Assembly (NCBI GenBank): GCA_001792895.1
Contig: MARA01000030.1
Location: 310,001-374,000, forward strand
Origin: Lentinus brumalis
Lineage: Eukaryota > Basidiomycota > Agaricomycetes > Polyporales > Polyporaceae
Direction of reading: 5' to 3'
DNA: 64,000 bases
Within the stretch, counting starts at the first letter, position 1. The number at the start of each line of letters is the position of its first letter. This document shows, in pieces, positions 12,045-24,500 of the stretch. The notes beneath the pieces were generated by a model. The model saw only the letters and a list, made by a program, of their open reading frames with translations, was not told where the DNA came from and ran no database searches. The position numbers were made by a program, and so were the translations under genes.

Positions 12045-13736
12045 ATGACCTCCGCGTCCCCGTCTGCCACCGTCCACGTCCCCTTCCGAGTCTTTCACAT
12101 CACAGAGGGCATCTACCCGGACTCCCCTATTGCCCTTGGACGCAGCCATGCATCATGGTTCCTCATCTCGACACGCCCTGATGGCCTAGCCGGGTTCCGT
12201 GTCGTCCGATGCCTCAACACTATCATCCCAGGAGATCGGAGCACCGTCGGGCTCTTCTCCGCAGCTGGAAGGCATCTATTCGCCGTTGGAGGCACGTTCG
12301 GGGAGAAAGCCGTGAACCACTTGACCCACCTGCGCGACACGGAGGGGCGTGCGCCCGTCAAGGTGGTGCAGACGTATCCTAAAGACCACTCGTTCGGCTT
12401 CTGCGCTCTCGTGGAGGTGCACGTGCCCGACGAGGAGCTCATGTACGCCTGTGCGCGGTGCGGCCGGTGGGAGACAGAACTGGGGCCGCGCTTTCAGCGG
12501 TGTAGCGGCTGCAAGAGCAGGTACTACTGCTCTGCGAAGGTGAGTCGCCGTGTTCACTTAGCCTCGCCACACCCTGCCAGTATCTGGAACTTGTCGCATC
12601 ACACGCCAACGTGTTCTATAGAGCGGAATCCCGGCTCAGCTCAGCACTCAGGCAAATTGTGCGACTTCCCCTCAGTTTGGCACCGAGAAGACGTGGCAAT
12701 CACATCGAAATGCCATCATACAGTCGTATCAGTACTACTACTACTTCCGAGTCGACGTCTCTTTACTGCTCGTCTGAGTGCATAAACGGTCCTTGTAGTT
12801 CACGTTCCCTGTTGATTGGCAGAGCCCCACTTACTCAGTACGGCTCTGATCTGACCACCCCTTAGTGCCAGAAGGACGATTGGAAGCCAGCGTATCATCG
12901 AGGCGAATGCGACCTGCTGAAAGGCGGGAAGCACTACGAAGTCGAGCACCGACGGAAGCTGCACGACAACGGCTGGTGGTTCCACAGAGGCGGTCTCGGT
13001 AAGCTGCTGCTGTCGACCGCAATCCACGTCTCGCACTGTCTCCCACTCACCGAGAGTCCCGTCAGGCAACCAAGCCCTCATGGAGCCCACGGGCGAATAC
13101 GAAAGGGAGTGTGCCGAAACCGAAGGCGACTGGGACTGGATCGCGTACGGCCAACGCCATCCTCCGCACGACGTGCCGCTCTCAGCCGGCGCGCGCCCCA
13201 CCTTCTCGAAGGACTACGTCGCCAGCCTGCCGCCCGGCGTGCCTCCCCCAGGATTCGTCTCGACCGGGAGCGCGGAAGACAACCAGCGGGTGCTCAAGCG
13301 GTGGCGCGCCACGGTCCTCGGCACGGACAAGCCCATCCCGTCACGTTTAAATCCGATGCGCACCCCCGGGCTCATGTCCAACGTCGTGCTCGAGCGCGAC
13401 ATCCCCCCGATGCCCGAAATGCCCGTGCCGAAGGCCACCGGGTTCGTGTTCACGGGCGACCCGCCGCTCGACGAACGCAGGCTGCATGCGTTCTTGGTGG
13501 AACACGGGACGGAGGCGGAGCTGATTGCCTTCTGGCGCGTGGCGCGTGCGTGGGCGGAGTCCGTCGAGGTGAGGACGAAGTTGGTTGAGGAAAAGGAGAG
13601 GCGGTCGAAGGAGTATAGGGAGCTGGCCGTGGCACATTTGACTGCAGTGAATCGTAATTGGCAGGTTCGGTCGGCGAGGCAGCGGGCTGGACTGGATGTA
13701 GAGGAGGATGATAGCTTATTCGAGGGCATGCTGTAG
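12045..13736 (+). CDS. MYND-finger protein 2, intact reference copy
   Basis: Exons 12045-12539, 12866-12998 and 13066-13736 give 432 residues. Residues 1-130 form a domain of unknown function shared by all paralogs here (ALGRSHASWF, RCLNTIIPGD, LFAVGGTFGEK, HLRDTEGRAPV). The MYND finger follows, with predicted zinc ligands C136, C139, C153, C156, C162, C166, H176 and C180. The C-terminal part has HPPHDVP and two GF(V/I)xTG repeats at about residues 272 and 335, then a basic/acidic helical tail. The first intron splits the finger after YCSAK and is long here (326 nt, against about 55-65 in most paralogs). The role is unknown; MYND proteins are commonly adaptors in transcriptional or signalling complexes. 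Confidence 0.88.
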
Positions 13737-14682
13737 ACCCGGTAAGCTCACAGGAGTATAGGGAATGGGCTGCCCGTTCTCGTCGCACATGTAACGAGCG
13801 TAAAGTCGCGGTAGTAGCTGACAATCCTACCGGGGAACATCTCGTGGCTCATGAGGGGCGGATGATATGTAGAGAGTCAGTCCGCTATTGGACTTATTTA
13901 TCGCGAGTTAACTGCCAGACGGGAGGAAAGCATTGAAGCACCCTGTTAACGTGGGTGTGCAGGACCAAGTTGTGGCGGCAGCTGTGTAGTCTCAAACCAA
14001 GGCCCTCTGCGTGTCAGCGCATGTGAGGGGTTTGCGTCGAACCTACGGCTGCCCGTCCTTGACAGTGACGCGCGACGGACGACTCGGCCTGGGTACCAGC
14101 GAGATGTACTAAGTAATATCCAGCGAGCTAACTTGCGGGTCTGAGGGCCTCAGCGACGCATAAACAGTGAATGTATAAGATGTCACAGTGAAGCCTTACG
14201 ACTTTGCAGGACTAAGGCTTGCAAGTCAAGGCACTGGAAGGTAGAGGTGGACGAGAGTGAGCTCGAGAGGAAAGGGAACGACGCGGCCCGGAGTACCGGA
14301 CCACCGGGATATCCCGGGCTAAGTCTAGATATGAAGAGGACGATCTCGGATTTTGACTTGTAACTTGTTCGTTATCACTCGACTCCTTGCGTCTCATCCG
14401 ACTTCCAGTTTCAAGAGACTTGAACGACGGAGGACAGATATTATCTGAAGTCTAGCCAAGTGAATACAGGACGAGCAACCGATAGTATCACGAACTACCG
14501 TCGTTGAACATCAACTTGAAGGGATGGACAGGGGAAGGCACGGCACGCACCCACAGCTAGGAAGATGTAGGATATCCTCCTCCCGGCAGATGAACGCACG
14601 CGAGCGGAGACTAAGTATACGAAGTGAGTCAGCAATAATCAATTCATGATGCAACACAGAAGGACCTACTGCGACCTGTCCT
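13737..14682. other. intergenic, no gene seen
   Basis: A convergent spacer of about 0.95 kb between MYND protein 2 and the charged protein on the minus strand. No domain or repeat was recognised. Confidence 0.5.
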
Positions 14683-15762
14683 TCACTCGAGGCGTGCCCG
14701 TTTCTTCGGTGGTGTCTGAGTACCATCTAGTTGCGGACTCGCCGGTTGGGGCGTAACGTTGACCTGATCCTCCGCCTCGTCCGCCTCGGCTTTCAAAGCT
14801 ATCTCGTTCTCTGCAACCGAGACTTCGCTTTCAAGGCCATCGTCCGATATGTCTTCCTCAACCTCCACTGCCTTCGCTAGGGAGGTTTCCCCGGTCTTCC
14901 GCGTCTCGGCTTGTCCCTCTGCCTTCGTTCTCTCCTTCTCCGCCTTCTCCGCAGCCTTCCTCATGAGCCTCCTCTTCTCGCCGACTTCTGCTGCCTCGCC
15001 AACCTTCCGCATGATGTCCGTAAGCTTCTCGTAGTGCTCCGCCACCCGCTTGTCCCTCTCCTCCTTGGTTTCTCGCCCGCCCCATGGGCTCGCCAGCCTG
15101 GTCTCCGAATTCATTTTCGCCGTGCTCAGCCTCATCATCTGCAGCAGCGGGTCCGCCATCGCAGCGACCCCCTCCGGGCCCGGTTCAACGTTCTCTCCTG
15201 CGTCCACCGCTCGGACTCCGGCCTCGTCCGCGTCGGCCTTCTCGCACTCGCTTGCACTCTCCTTGGCCCTTTGTGCCCTCTCCCACGCCTCCTTCTGCCT
15301 CCGCTGATCCTGCAGGACATGCCAGAAATGGTCGGACGCCTCCTCCCGGGCAACTTTGAGCGTATGCAGCTCCTGCTCGCCGTAGTGACTCAGCATGCAC
15401 GGCATGTACCTCGTACGCTTCAGGAGCGCGTCCATGAAGGTCTGCATGAGCGAGTCGAGGTCGTCCGCGACCGTCTGCCTGAACGGTGTTCTGGCGTCGA
15501 ACGCGTTCTGGATCCGGCGCGTGGAGACATAGCGTAGCTTGTCCTGTAGAGTCACAGTGGTTTTCAGTACAAGGGTGCTCGGAGCTGACTGTATGAGTGG
15601 GAAGGGACGCACCGGAGGAGGTCCCGGCTTCGCAGGCCTCGGTGGAGGTCGGTTGTACCAAGGTATGGGGGCATACCTCGCTGCCCTCGGAGATGACAGG
15701 AGGTATTTGACGTTGGGTTCTATCATGATGTAGTTCTCTTCAGGGTTCCAAGGCCTAGGCAT
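14683..15762 (-). CDS. charged coiled-coil protein of unknown function (paralog 1)
   Basis: Two exons, 15762-15613 and 15543-14683, give 336 residues. I do not recognise the family. The first exon encodes a Pro/Arg-rich leader (MPRPWNPEENYIMIEP). The second starts DKLRYVS and continues RIQNAFDARTPFRQ and DDLDSLMQTFMDALL, then a long Glu/Lys/Ala-rich helical region with a KKRAR nuclear-signal-like end. The 69-nt intron keeps frame if retained. It is called an intron because the related gene at 46433 has an intron at the same place and phase, just before DKMMFAP. That paralog also shares the NLFD...DDL/NDL...F helix pattern. The ATG at 15762 is preferred to the upstream TTG. Confidence 0.75.
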   Translation of the reverse strand: MPRPWNPEENYIMIEPNVKYLLSSPRAARYAPIPWYNRPPPRPAKPGPPPVRPFPLIQSAPSTLVLKTTVTLQDKLRYVSTRRIQNAFDARTPFRQTVADDLDSLMQTFMDALLKRTRYMPCMLSHYGEQELHTLKVAREEASDHFWHVLQDQRRQKEAWERAQRAKESASECEKADADEAGVRAVDAGENVEPGPEGVAAMADPLLQMMRLSTAKMNSETRLASPWGGRETKEERDKRVAEHYEKLTDIMRKVGEAAEVGEKRRLMRKAAEKAEKERTKAEGQAETRKTGETSLAKAVEVEEDISDDGLESEVSVAENEIALKAEADEAEDQVNVTPQPASPQLDGTQTPPKKRARLE

Positions 15763-16021
15763 CTTGAGCAGTAGCAGAGGTGGTACGAGTGGTTCAAATG
15801 GAGGAGAACACAACGATCCGAGCTATGCAGAAGAGAGGGGTAACAGAGACGAGGGATGATATATAGCACGCAGAGAGTGGTTAGCCAAGATAGGGGACAA
15901 TGGGATCGATGGCGATCCATTTCGAACGACAATGCGGCGCGAAAGAACCTTTCGTCGCGGTCACGTGGACACACGCGTAGCGCAAGCGGTGGTAGACATT
16001 GACATTGACATTGAGTAGTAA

Positions 16022-16203
16022 CACGACGGGCAAAGCACAATGTTTCGCCCTGTAACAGCGCAATAAAGCACGTGACAGGTCCGTCAAAGGTAACTTTTTA
16101 CTGGCCTTTTACTTCCTCCGGGCCAATTCACGGTGATATTTTACCTTTGACGGAACTGTTACTGGCCTGTTACGGGGTTCAAAATCCTGCCATGCCCGCC
16201 GTG
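16022..16203. mobile_element. MITE family B, copy 1
   Basis: A 182-bp element that begins CACGACGGGCAAAGC and ends GCCATGCCCGCCGTG, with TAA on both sides as a 3-bp target duplication. It is palindromic and has no coding capacity. The opposite-orientation copy at 45645-45826 has the same length. The terminal CACGACGGGCA is shared with MITE family A, which suggests mobilisation by the same transposase. Confidence 0.88.
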
Positions 16204-16299
16204 TAAGGCACTCGCGGTTGCAGCTGTCGTGCGTTGGCGTAGACCATGAATTTCGTAGTTACGGATACCGAGTCAGTTGATACATGCGCCACGGTACGA

Positions 16300-18460
16300 T
16301 CATGAAGTCTCTACCGACACCTCCCGCTCGTCGACCCGAGTCCCTTCCTTCTCATCGAATTCATCCTGCTCCTGAACGGTCCTAACGGGCCCCTTAAACC
16401 ACTTGCGCGCCGAGAATATCCATGTCAAAGATGCGAAGAGGAACACCCCCAAGATGATCGCAACAGAATAGTCTGTGACAAAAGGTCAGTTGAATAGCGG
16501 CGTCGGAAAGGTTTGCAGATGTTACATACTCATCGTCTCGGCCGTCGGGTTTGCCTCTGGTGGAAACATGAGCAGAACAGTGATGAAGCTGGTCCACGCA
16601 ACCGCGATAGTGCCTATGGGTAAGTACCACTTCCCGAGCGAGAACGGTCCAGGCTTTAGCTTGTTGCGTCCAGTGGTGATGCGCAAGAATATCGGGGTGA
16701 CGTAGGACGTATACAACCCGATGACGGCCGCGCTGCAAACCCGATAAGCTTCAGAGGTCAACAGGAAGGTCAGTGGAAGACTGCGTACCCTGCGAGCGAC
16801 GACAGCGCAGTCACGGAGAATCCCAGGAGTCCACAGATTCCCGCGAGGAGCATCACGAGCCATACTGCGTTCACAGGCGTACGGGTGTATGGATGGATAC
16901 GCTTCCACCACCTCGAGCCCGGAAGCGCGTTATCCCGCGCGAACGCGAACACGACGCGCGACGCGTCGACGCCCTGCGCTGCCCCGGTGACATACTGCAC
17001 GACGATGATCAGACTCCAGATCGCGAGCATCCCGCGCTTTCCTAGGACGTCGAGGAAGAGCTGGCCCATGGGCAGCGGGAGCTTGGTGCCTAGCAGGTCC
17101 GGAACGGATGCGGTCGCGAAGGACGCAGCGATGAAGAGCAGCCAGCCCAGCGAGGCTGTCGCGCCGACACCGACCAGGATGGCGATGGGTGCGGCGCGAG
17201 CTGCTCCTGCAGTCTCTTCTGAGATGTGCGCTGCGGAGTCGTCTGCGACACCAGAATAGAGCTTGTGTGAGTATTTGGCGCGTGGAGGTTATCAGTGCGG
17301 ACTCACAGCCTGTCAAAGTCCACATGGGCGCGGTGAACGCGAGCATGAATGCCCAGGCATCTGAGTCGTGTTCAGGGGCAGTTGATAGCGGAGGAGGAAG
17401 TGCGCTCACTGTTGGCCCATCCAGTGTTGTTCTCGTACATGGTGAACGCGGTGCTCGTGGAGACCCTCCGTTCGCCGCTGCATACTAGTAATGCGATAAT
17501 AGCGGCGATCGTCGTACCAACTGGCCAGAATACTTGTATGAGCATAGAGCAAGTTGGAATTCTCAAGATAGTGCGTACCATTGACAATGACATAGAAGAT
17601 ATTGAGGCGGGCCAGCACGGATGTAGCAGCGGAGCATACTATCCCATGCGTGAATAGGATAGCAAGTAGGATGCCGAATGTGGGGCCGGCGCCGAGGTTG
17701 ATTGCGCCGTCGGAGCCAACGTTCAGCGCGGTCGTAATCATCTGAGCGCTGAAGCAAATCCGAGATCGATCAGGATGTAGAGGAGGCAGCCTGGAGGTGC
17801 ATAACTACGCACCACGTAAAGTCAATGGAGCACACCAGGGTGACTTGGCCGGTGACATTCGCCCATCCAGTAATCCAGCTCGCGAGCGGAGCCCACCGCG
17901 GCGGGGCGAGCTTCGCTGAGAAGTAATACAAGCCCGCGCTGGTGCTGTTTACGATGTCAGCGCATGTCGCGATCTGTATGTCCATGGCACGTACGGCATT
18001 GCAGACGTCAACTCGGCGAGGGAAGCTGCTATAGTCATCACGAATAGGCAAGGGATGAGCCATCCAAAGACCATGCCGACGTGTCCGCCTGTGCGTTCAA
18101 CAAGTCAGTGCAGGCGCGGGCGCGTATAGTGTATCCGGCATGAAACGCACCGGATACGAGCGGGAAGGACATGGTTGACGACACGGAGGCTACAACGCCC
18201 ATAATCGAGAACGCAAACGCGATCGTCTCAATCAACTGCCATAAATTGTGCGCACAGAGTGCCGTCAGAGGGTCTAACTCAGCGGATACCAACAGGATAC
18301 TCACCGAGAACTCGCGCCTGAACTCGCTCTTGTAGCCCAGCTTGGCGAGCATCACATCGTCAGCGTGTTTCATAGCGGTAAGGCCCTCATGGTCGTCGTA
18401 TCCTGCGTCCTTCGTGGACTTCCTGGAGGTCGTCATCGCCCGCTTTTCGTCTGCGGACAT
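16300..18460 (-). CDS. Uga4-like permease 2
   Basis: This is an APC-superfamily transporter with the same exon pattern as the other copies. It starts MSADEKRAMTTS, with LGYKSEFRREFS before the first helix. Conserved blocks are [57 protein letters not shown] and [17 protein letters not shown], and it ends VDEREVSVETS. The start chosen is the ATG at 18460, because the longer frame upstream adds a poorly conserved leader. Its 3' end is about 100 bp from MITE family B copy 1. The substrate is unknown. Confidence 0.9.
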
Positions 18461-19571
18461 GACTGCTGGAAGTGCCAGTGGTGGGTTCGCGAGAAGGAGC
18501 AAAGGCGGTCCCGCAGCCACCCCTCGGAGTGTTGTACCTCATGTCATGCGCGGTGATGCCAGATTACTCAATTGCCAGGAAAGCTGGATAGATCTCCGGA
18601 GGCCGCTGGAAGCTCCAGATTGCCGTCTATATTGAATCAGGCCAGCGTCCGCCCTGCGCTCGGGTCTGAGTTACCGGGGAAAAGCTCCTTTGTAGGCTTC
18701 GCTGGAGCGTCCGTGTCGCCTACTAGAGTATAGCATGAGAAGAACTCGTCATAAAAGTCAGAGGGATGGTAGGACCTACGACGAAGCCTGCGAGCGCGCG
18801 ATAAGTAGCTGGGCGTATGCCCGGTTACCGTGAGCAATTCTCGCAGTTGCTTATCAACTGCGCCGTTATGGCTATCCGATTTGCTGGCGGTACTTGGCAC
18901 TGAACGGTGATGTCTACCAGGGTTGAGACATGCAAAGTCAATGAGCTTGAGACGCATGTCCTGAGGATCGCAGGAGTGGATGTGGTGACAGTCCGGACCA
19001 AAGCAACTACTTGCTGCATGCATACGACTAAGCGCCGTCCCCGATCGTGATCTGAAGTGCTTCGCTGGCACCGCACGCTGCAAATTGCAGTTTGTTTCTT
19101 TCCTGCAACTTCAACCTCAGGATATGTTTTGAATGGCCTTGACATATTGACCGGCAGTACTGTGCATATGTCTGTGGCCGGAAATTCAATCGTCTCTGTG
19201 GTATGCTCAATGGTTCCAGTAGTATGCATGGACCATTGTCTGCGGTAGGTCCGCCGCGGTTACTCTAAGTACGTCGTCACTGACTATCATGACTACATGC
19301 CGCCTTAGTACAGGCCGTCCGATTCGATGACCGAAACCATTTTTGTCCAAAAATGTCTTTCACAGGTCTCGTCACTGCCCGCTCTGCGAGCGCATTGAAA
19401 TAACTCGAGCATGCGAGTGCTTATCGTGCACGTGGAGTCAGAATCCTGCGGGACTCCGTCTCCGCGCACTCGGGCTAGATATCCTCTACGCCTGCCTGAA
19501 CCCTCGTAGTCTGTTTCTCCCAACTTGATTGTGCATTGGCAACAGAGCGCGAACGTAGTCCGTAGTCCAGC
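18461..19571. other. divergent intergenic region, no gene seen
   Basis: This 1.1-kb region lies between permease 2 (minus) and the deacetylase (plus), so it should contain both promoters. No coding exon or repeat was recognised. Confidence 0.5.
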
Positions 19572-21580
19572 ATGCCGCGCAAGATCCTTATCGGTTTCGG
19601 TGTGGACGTTGATGCCGTGGCAGGATGGCAAGTTCCTCCCAGTCGCGCTTTTCCAGCTTACACTGAAGAAGTTCTTTTAGGCTGGGGTCTTATGGCGGTG
19701 AAGATTCGCCCTTGGACATCTCCAGAGTGAGTCCTTGATCGCTATGTTTTAGGGACCGATCTGAAGCTCACTCGGGACATGTTCGTGCATGTCAGGGTAT
19801 CTACGCCGGAGAGGTCGGCGTGCCTCGACTCCTCAAGCTGTTCGCCAAGTACAACATCAAAACGACGTGGTTCATCCCAGGTGGGAGCATCCCTGCCTTC
19901 TTCCCACGTCCGCGACACCTGAATGCTCCTCCCGCAGGTCACAGCCTCGAGACTTTCCCGGAGCAGATGGCAGCGGTCCGGGACGCTGGACACGAGATGT
20001 GCGTTCCGAGTGCGCCTACAAAAGCCGAGTAGATACTCACTATAGGCGACACCATTTACAGCGGCCTACACGGCTACTCGCACGAGAACCCCGTGTCGAT
20101 GACCGTGGAGCAGCAGAAGGACATTCTCGACCACACGCATGACCTGCTCACCAAGTTCAACAACGGCGTCCCGCCCAAGGGCAGTGTCGCGCCGTGGTGG
20201 GAAACGAGCGCGGAAGGCACCGACCTCCTGCTTGATAAAGGCATCGAGTACGGTACGTATTGACACGACGCCGATCTTCATGCGTCCCTGCGGTTGCTAA
20301 CGCGTCGTGCCCAGACCACTCGAACATGGCCCATGAGTACGCACTCTCCCACCCAGCGGTGCAACACCAAGCGTCTGCTAACAGCCCTGCTCCGATGTAG
20401 TTCGCAGGCTTTTTACCTTCGGGATGCAGACTTGTGGACCAAGATCGACTACAAGGCAAAGGCCGAGACGTGGATGAAGCCCCTCGTGCGCGGCAAAGAG
20501 ACAGGCCTCGTCGAGATCCCCGCGAACTGGTACCTCGACGACCTCCCGCCCATGATGTGAGCGAGTGCGCGGCGAAGCAAAGCTTGCTGGCCACTTACGT
20601 AGCTCGGAAGGTTCATCAAGTCGAGTCCTAACTCGCATGGATGGGTACGTCACCCGCTGAGGCGCTGTGTATGTGCACTGACTTCGACCTCACTCTCAGG
20701 TCAATGCACGCGATGTCGAACAACTCTGGAAAGACATGTTCACCTACCTGTACAGGTCAGCCCTCAGCCCAATTCTCCCTCGAGTCGCAAGAGTCTCACG
20801 TCTCGTGTGCGCATGCGCGCGGTCGTCCGATGATCCCGCTCTTCACGGGCTACCTGGACCCACAGAGAAGAAGAGAACTTCATCTTCCCCATCACCATCC
20901 ACCCCGACGTCAGCGGGTACGTATAGCGATTTACCTATTCCTGCTTCCTCTGGACATCCGCTCATCATAACATCCCGCACACACAGTCGACCGCACGTCC
21001 TCCTGATGCTCGTAAGTCCTGCTTCCTCCCGCACCGCATGAGCGCATAGCGCTCGTCGCAGCTTGCAGATTGGTACTCACTCTGACCTTTCCCTGTCCGC
21101 GCCTGCTCCGACCACGTTGTCCGCTCATGACGCTACCGGCGTGTTGCATTCGCAATGTATCTCGATGACGCAACGCCCTACCACCCCGCCCTCTACGTAC
21201 TACATTTTTTCACACTCTCGCCACCTGCTTCCGTCCCACCACGGCACAAACCGTATTCCGCATCGGCATTGCACGGACACGCCACAATCATCGTCCGTCT
21301 CCTGCACCCCGCCCGCGTGTGCGCTATCCAAAACCCGCGCCTTCAACCTCCGCATCGGCCGGAAACTCCCCCGCTCATCGATGCTGGTGCAATTGCAATG
21401 GGCCTTGCAACCTCCCAGGAACGCTTCATCGAGTGGGTGAACACGCACGAAGACGTCCAGTGGGTGCGCATGATCGACATGGCGAACGAGTTCCGCGCGC
21501 GCGTCGCCCCTCCGGCCGGCGCACGCATGCCGCGCGGCTTCACCGCCCCGCCCGCCGCCGCCGCCACAGACAAAGCTTGA
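19572..21580 (+). CDS. CE4 polysaccharide deacetylase (NodB-fold, PgdA/PuuE-like)
   Basis: Twelve exons were deduced: 19572-19627, 19681-19726, 19796-19880, 19938-19998, 20062-20252, 20315-20336, 20401-20556, 20611-20644, 20700-20755, 20866-20916, 20987-21011 and 21419-21580, for 314 residues. There is no signal peptide. GFGVDVDA (Asp12/14) and HEIGLHGYSH (His86, His90) match the metal-binding Asp and His-x3-His of carbohydrate esterase 4. [31 protein letters not shown] and NSHGWV are further fold motifs. The lack of a leader and the overall pattern fit the cytosolic PgdA-like/allantoinase-like branch rather than secreted chitin deacetylases. The first intron uses a GC donor (GCAAGT), and exons 6 and 11 are only 22 and 25 nt. 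The last intron of about 407 nt is the least certain. Confidence 0.85.
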
Positions 21581-24500
21581 GGCATGCACGGGAAGTGAAA
21601 CCGGTTCTGGTGTCCGACGATTTCCATGTTGAGTTCCGTGAGTGCAGGGGCCGGCCGAGCCCGAGAGGCCGGCACCCAGCGTCCAGCAGAGCGGTGCGCC
21701 AGCGTCTGCCCGTTGCGATTTTCTGCTCTTCCCATCAGCACTCGCCGCTCGCTGCACATCAGCCTCGCTTTACTCACTCAAATACTGCTCGATTTTCGTC
21801 CCACCCGCCTCGCCCTTTTCTCGCTCGCGCAGATTCGTCAGTACCAGATTGTAGCACTCCTGTAACCGTTGACGTTAGTGGCACGATACTTAGTCAGGTT
21901 TGAAGCGAACGTACATCCGTCCCAGGACCAGTGCAACGCAGCGTAAGGATAATCGCGGCGCGAGCGAGCCCGCCCACCCAGCGGCTCGACCTCCGCCGCG
22001 TCCGTGACCGGCTCCGCCGGTTCCCTGCCCAACCTTCTTGTCCTTGCGCTCGCGTTACACGGCCCCGCGTTCCAGCACAGTGCGCCGACGAAGCTGGATG
22101 ATTATGACACGTGTACGAGTACTTCGTGCATCGATCGATGACATCGAAACTTGACTTGTCCTCCCGTATCTGGATCAGTGGATCATCGTACGGTGTACCA
22201 GGTAATACGTGACAGCAACACACTCGGGTCTCTTGAGGCATGTGGGGACCGAGATCCGAGACATACTTATGATGCGAAACAGGGGACAGGTCCGTCGTGA
22301 TACGCTCAACTGTCCTGGTATATGCCCAGGTTCAGTACGTCGATCTGTCACTAGTACCGCCAGTGCGGGCTTTCAAAGTCACTTCCAGCACGCCACGTCA
22401 AGCCAACGTCGTCCTCATTCACGTCGGATGTTACTCTCGCCGCTCGGGTCCGAGCCGTGCGCAGTGATTCGTCAAGAACAGCACTTGGTGTAATGATGCA
22501 TGAGACTCGAAGAAAGTAAGTGGATGCGTACCAGTACGTATAAGTACGTATTTGTCCTCGAGCCAACTGGAATGCATATGATGCTGCGTGAGCTTTCAGA
22601 TATTCCCGCTGTAGAGATCATGCGCACATACTAGTACTTCAAGTGCGCTGGCGAGGGTATTCATCCTAAGTATGATTCGAACGCAAACGATATGACAATG
22701 TGGCCAATAGAGCAATTGGCGCACCTGGTCCGACTCCCGTGTCGCGCCTGTCCACCGCGCACCGACCGCTACCATCAAAAGCTTAGTCTTCAGAAATCAA
22801 GGTGCGGAGAACCCAAAGAGGCGGGGTACGGGTAAAGAGGGTGTAAAAAAGAGATGTTTATTCAGTAGCGGTGATCATGGAGGGTGGGGGAGTGCTGTTG
22901 CGACTGTCTTTTGTCCGAATTTGTGCGGGTTATGGACGAGGAGCATTGTCGGGATCTAGCCCGTGCTGTATAGTACGTACCTCGAAGCAACACACCCCAG
23001 TCTCACCGACTTCGGATTGGCACACATGGAGAGTACAGCTTCATTGGCCATTGATCGCAGTGCATATGTTGACAAGACACCTGTGAATCTCGTGGGCAAT
23101 CGGACCCGAGGCGTGCAAACAATGGCTAGTCTTACAGAGTTCGCATCGCGCCGGCAGGAGGTTCACAGGGAGTTCAGACTCGATACTCGCTTGCAGCGCG
23201 CTCCGGTCCAAATGACATGAGTATGAGTACGTTCGCGCGCGAACAGCCGTCCAGTAACGCGACACGGAGCCAGAAAGGCGGCCGACGGCCGTTGCAGCCC
23301 GCAACAAATGAGAACGCAGTCCTTTGCGAAAACCCTCGCCAACACCGACGTGGGACCCGCGGAATTGAGGCGTGTTGCAGCGTGCGTCGAGCCTACGCAG
23401 CAAACCGCGTTCACGCAAAGGTCGTTCGGAGCAGTTGAACATATCCTGGCCTCCCGCCAGCAAGGAAAAGAATCGTGGGCGATCCGTCTACTCGGACCCG
23501 GTCTTCCGAGTCAGAGTCGCGCTGGACACGTACCGAGGTAGACGTGCGGTATCGCTCCCGACGTGCTATCCCTCGTGCAGTGTGCAGACTTTTTCGACGT
23601 ACCTGAGATGCGAGAAGAGGGACGGTTGCACCGCAGAAGCCTGTGAATGGATCATGACGCAAAACTGTCAAGAGTGATAGAGGTGATTCGCGGTCGTCGT
23701 CTTTTAGACTAGTCACAAGAGGGACTCTCACCGTAGTCCGTATTTACCAGGTCCGTACCCTCTGCTGATGAGATGGTGGCGAAGTTGGCGTGAATTGACA
23801 AGTTGACTCTCACCGTGGTCTCGCTCGGAGGCCTGTCCGTGAGCTGTGAACGGGGAGACCCAGGTCAACTACTCTGACGACGCTGATCGTGTCGAGCTTG
23901 TCCATGGCTGGATCCTGGCAGAGACCGCATCGAGGAGGATCGGGACGCATTCTAGAAAGGGGCGGAGATGCGATCTGGTGGGTTTGGGATCAGGTATCAA
24001 ACAAAATCAAACCACAGGCTTCGCGACATGAACCGCAGCCGCTTTCGAGAGAGGAATTTGAGCCGGATGACTGTCCGCTGTTGCAGCTGCGGGGGTTGTG
24101 ATCCTGAGAAGCTTACAGTGTGAGTACATAGCCAAGGATGAACGACAAGAACAACGTACAAGAGGTGGTCGGGCCGAGGCGGCAATCGCCCTCCCGAGGC
24201 TCGTGCATCAAAAACTGACTTCACACGTCTGCCTTGTCGTCGCAAGACTGTTGTCCTTGCGCCTTTGTTCACGGAAGTGCATGTATCAGATTGCCATCGA
24301 CCCGCCAGATGACCTGCTACGCAGACCATAACGAGCGGAACACCCTGTCCATGGTGTGCCTTGTCGACCGCGATGCACGGACCCGGGATGCAACAGGAGC
24401 ACGGGAGCATCTGGCGAGAGAGGATCCGGTCAATAGCAGCTCTACGAAGTGAACATTGCGACATTGCCTCTCACCGTCATCGGCTGGCGGGCATGATCAC

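Noticed and set aside
14683..15813. Upstream TTG start giving a 17-residue hydrophobic leader
   Set aside because: Nuclear genes of these fungi start at ATG; the ATG at 15762 fits the paralog and the leader is simply 5' untranslated DNA.
22963..23220. Open frame with SLTDFGLAHM, recalling the DFG motif of protein kinases
   Set aside because: Only the one short motif matches; there is no upstream HRD block, no downstream APE block and no flanking exons with kinase character.
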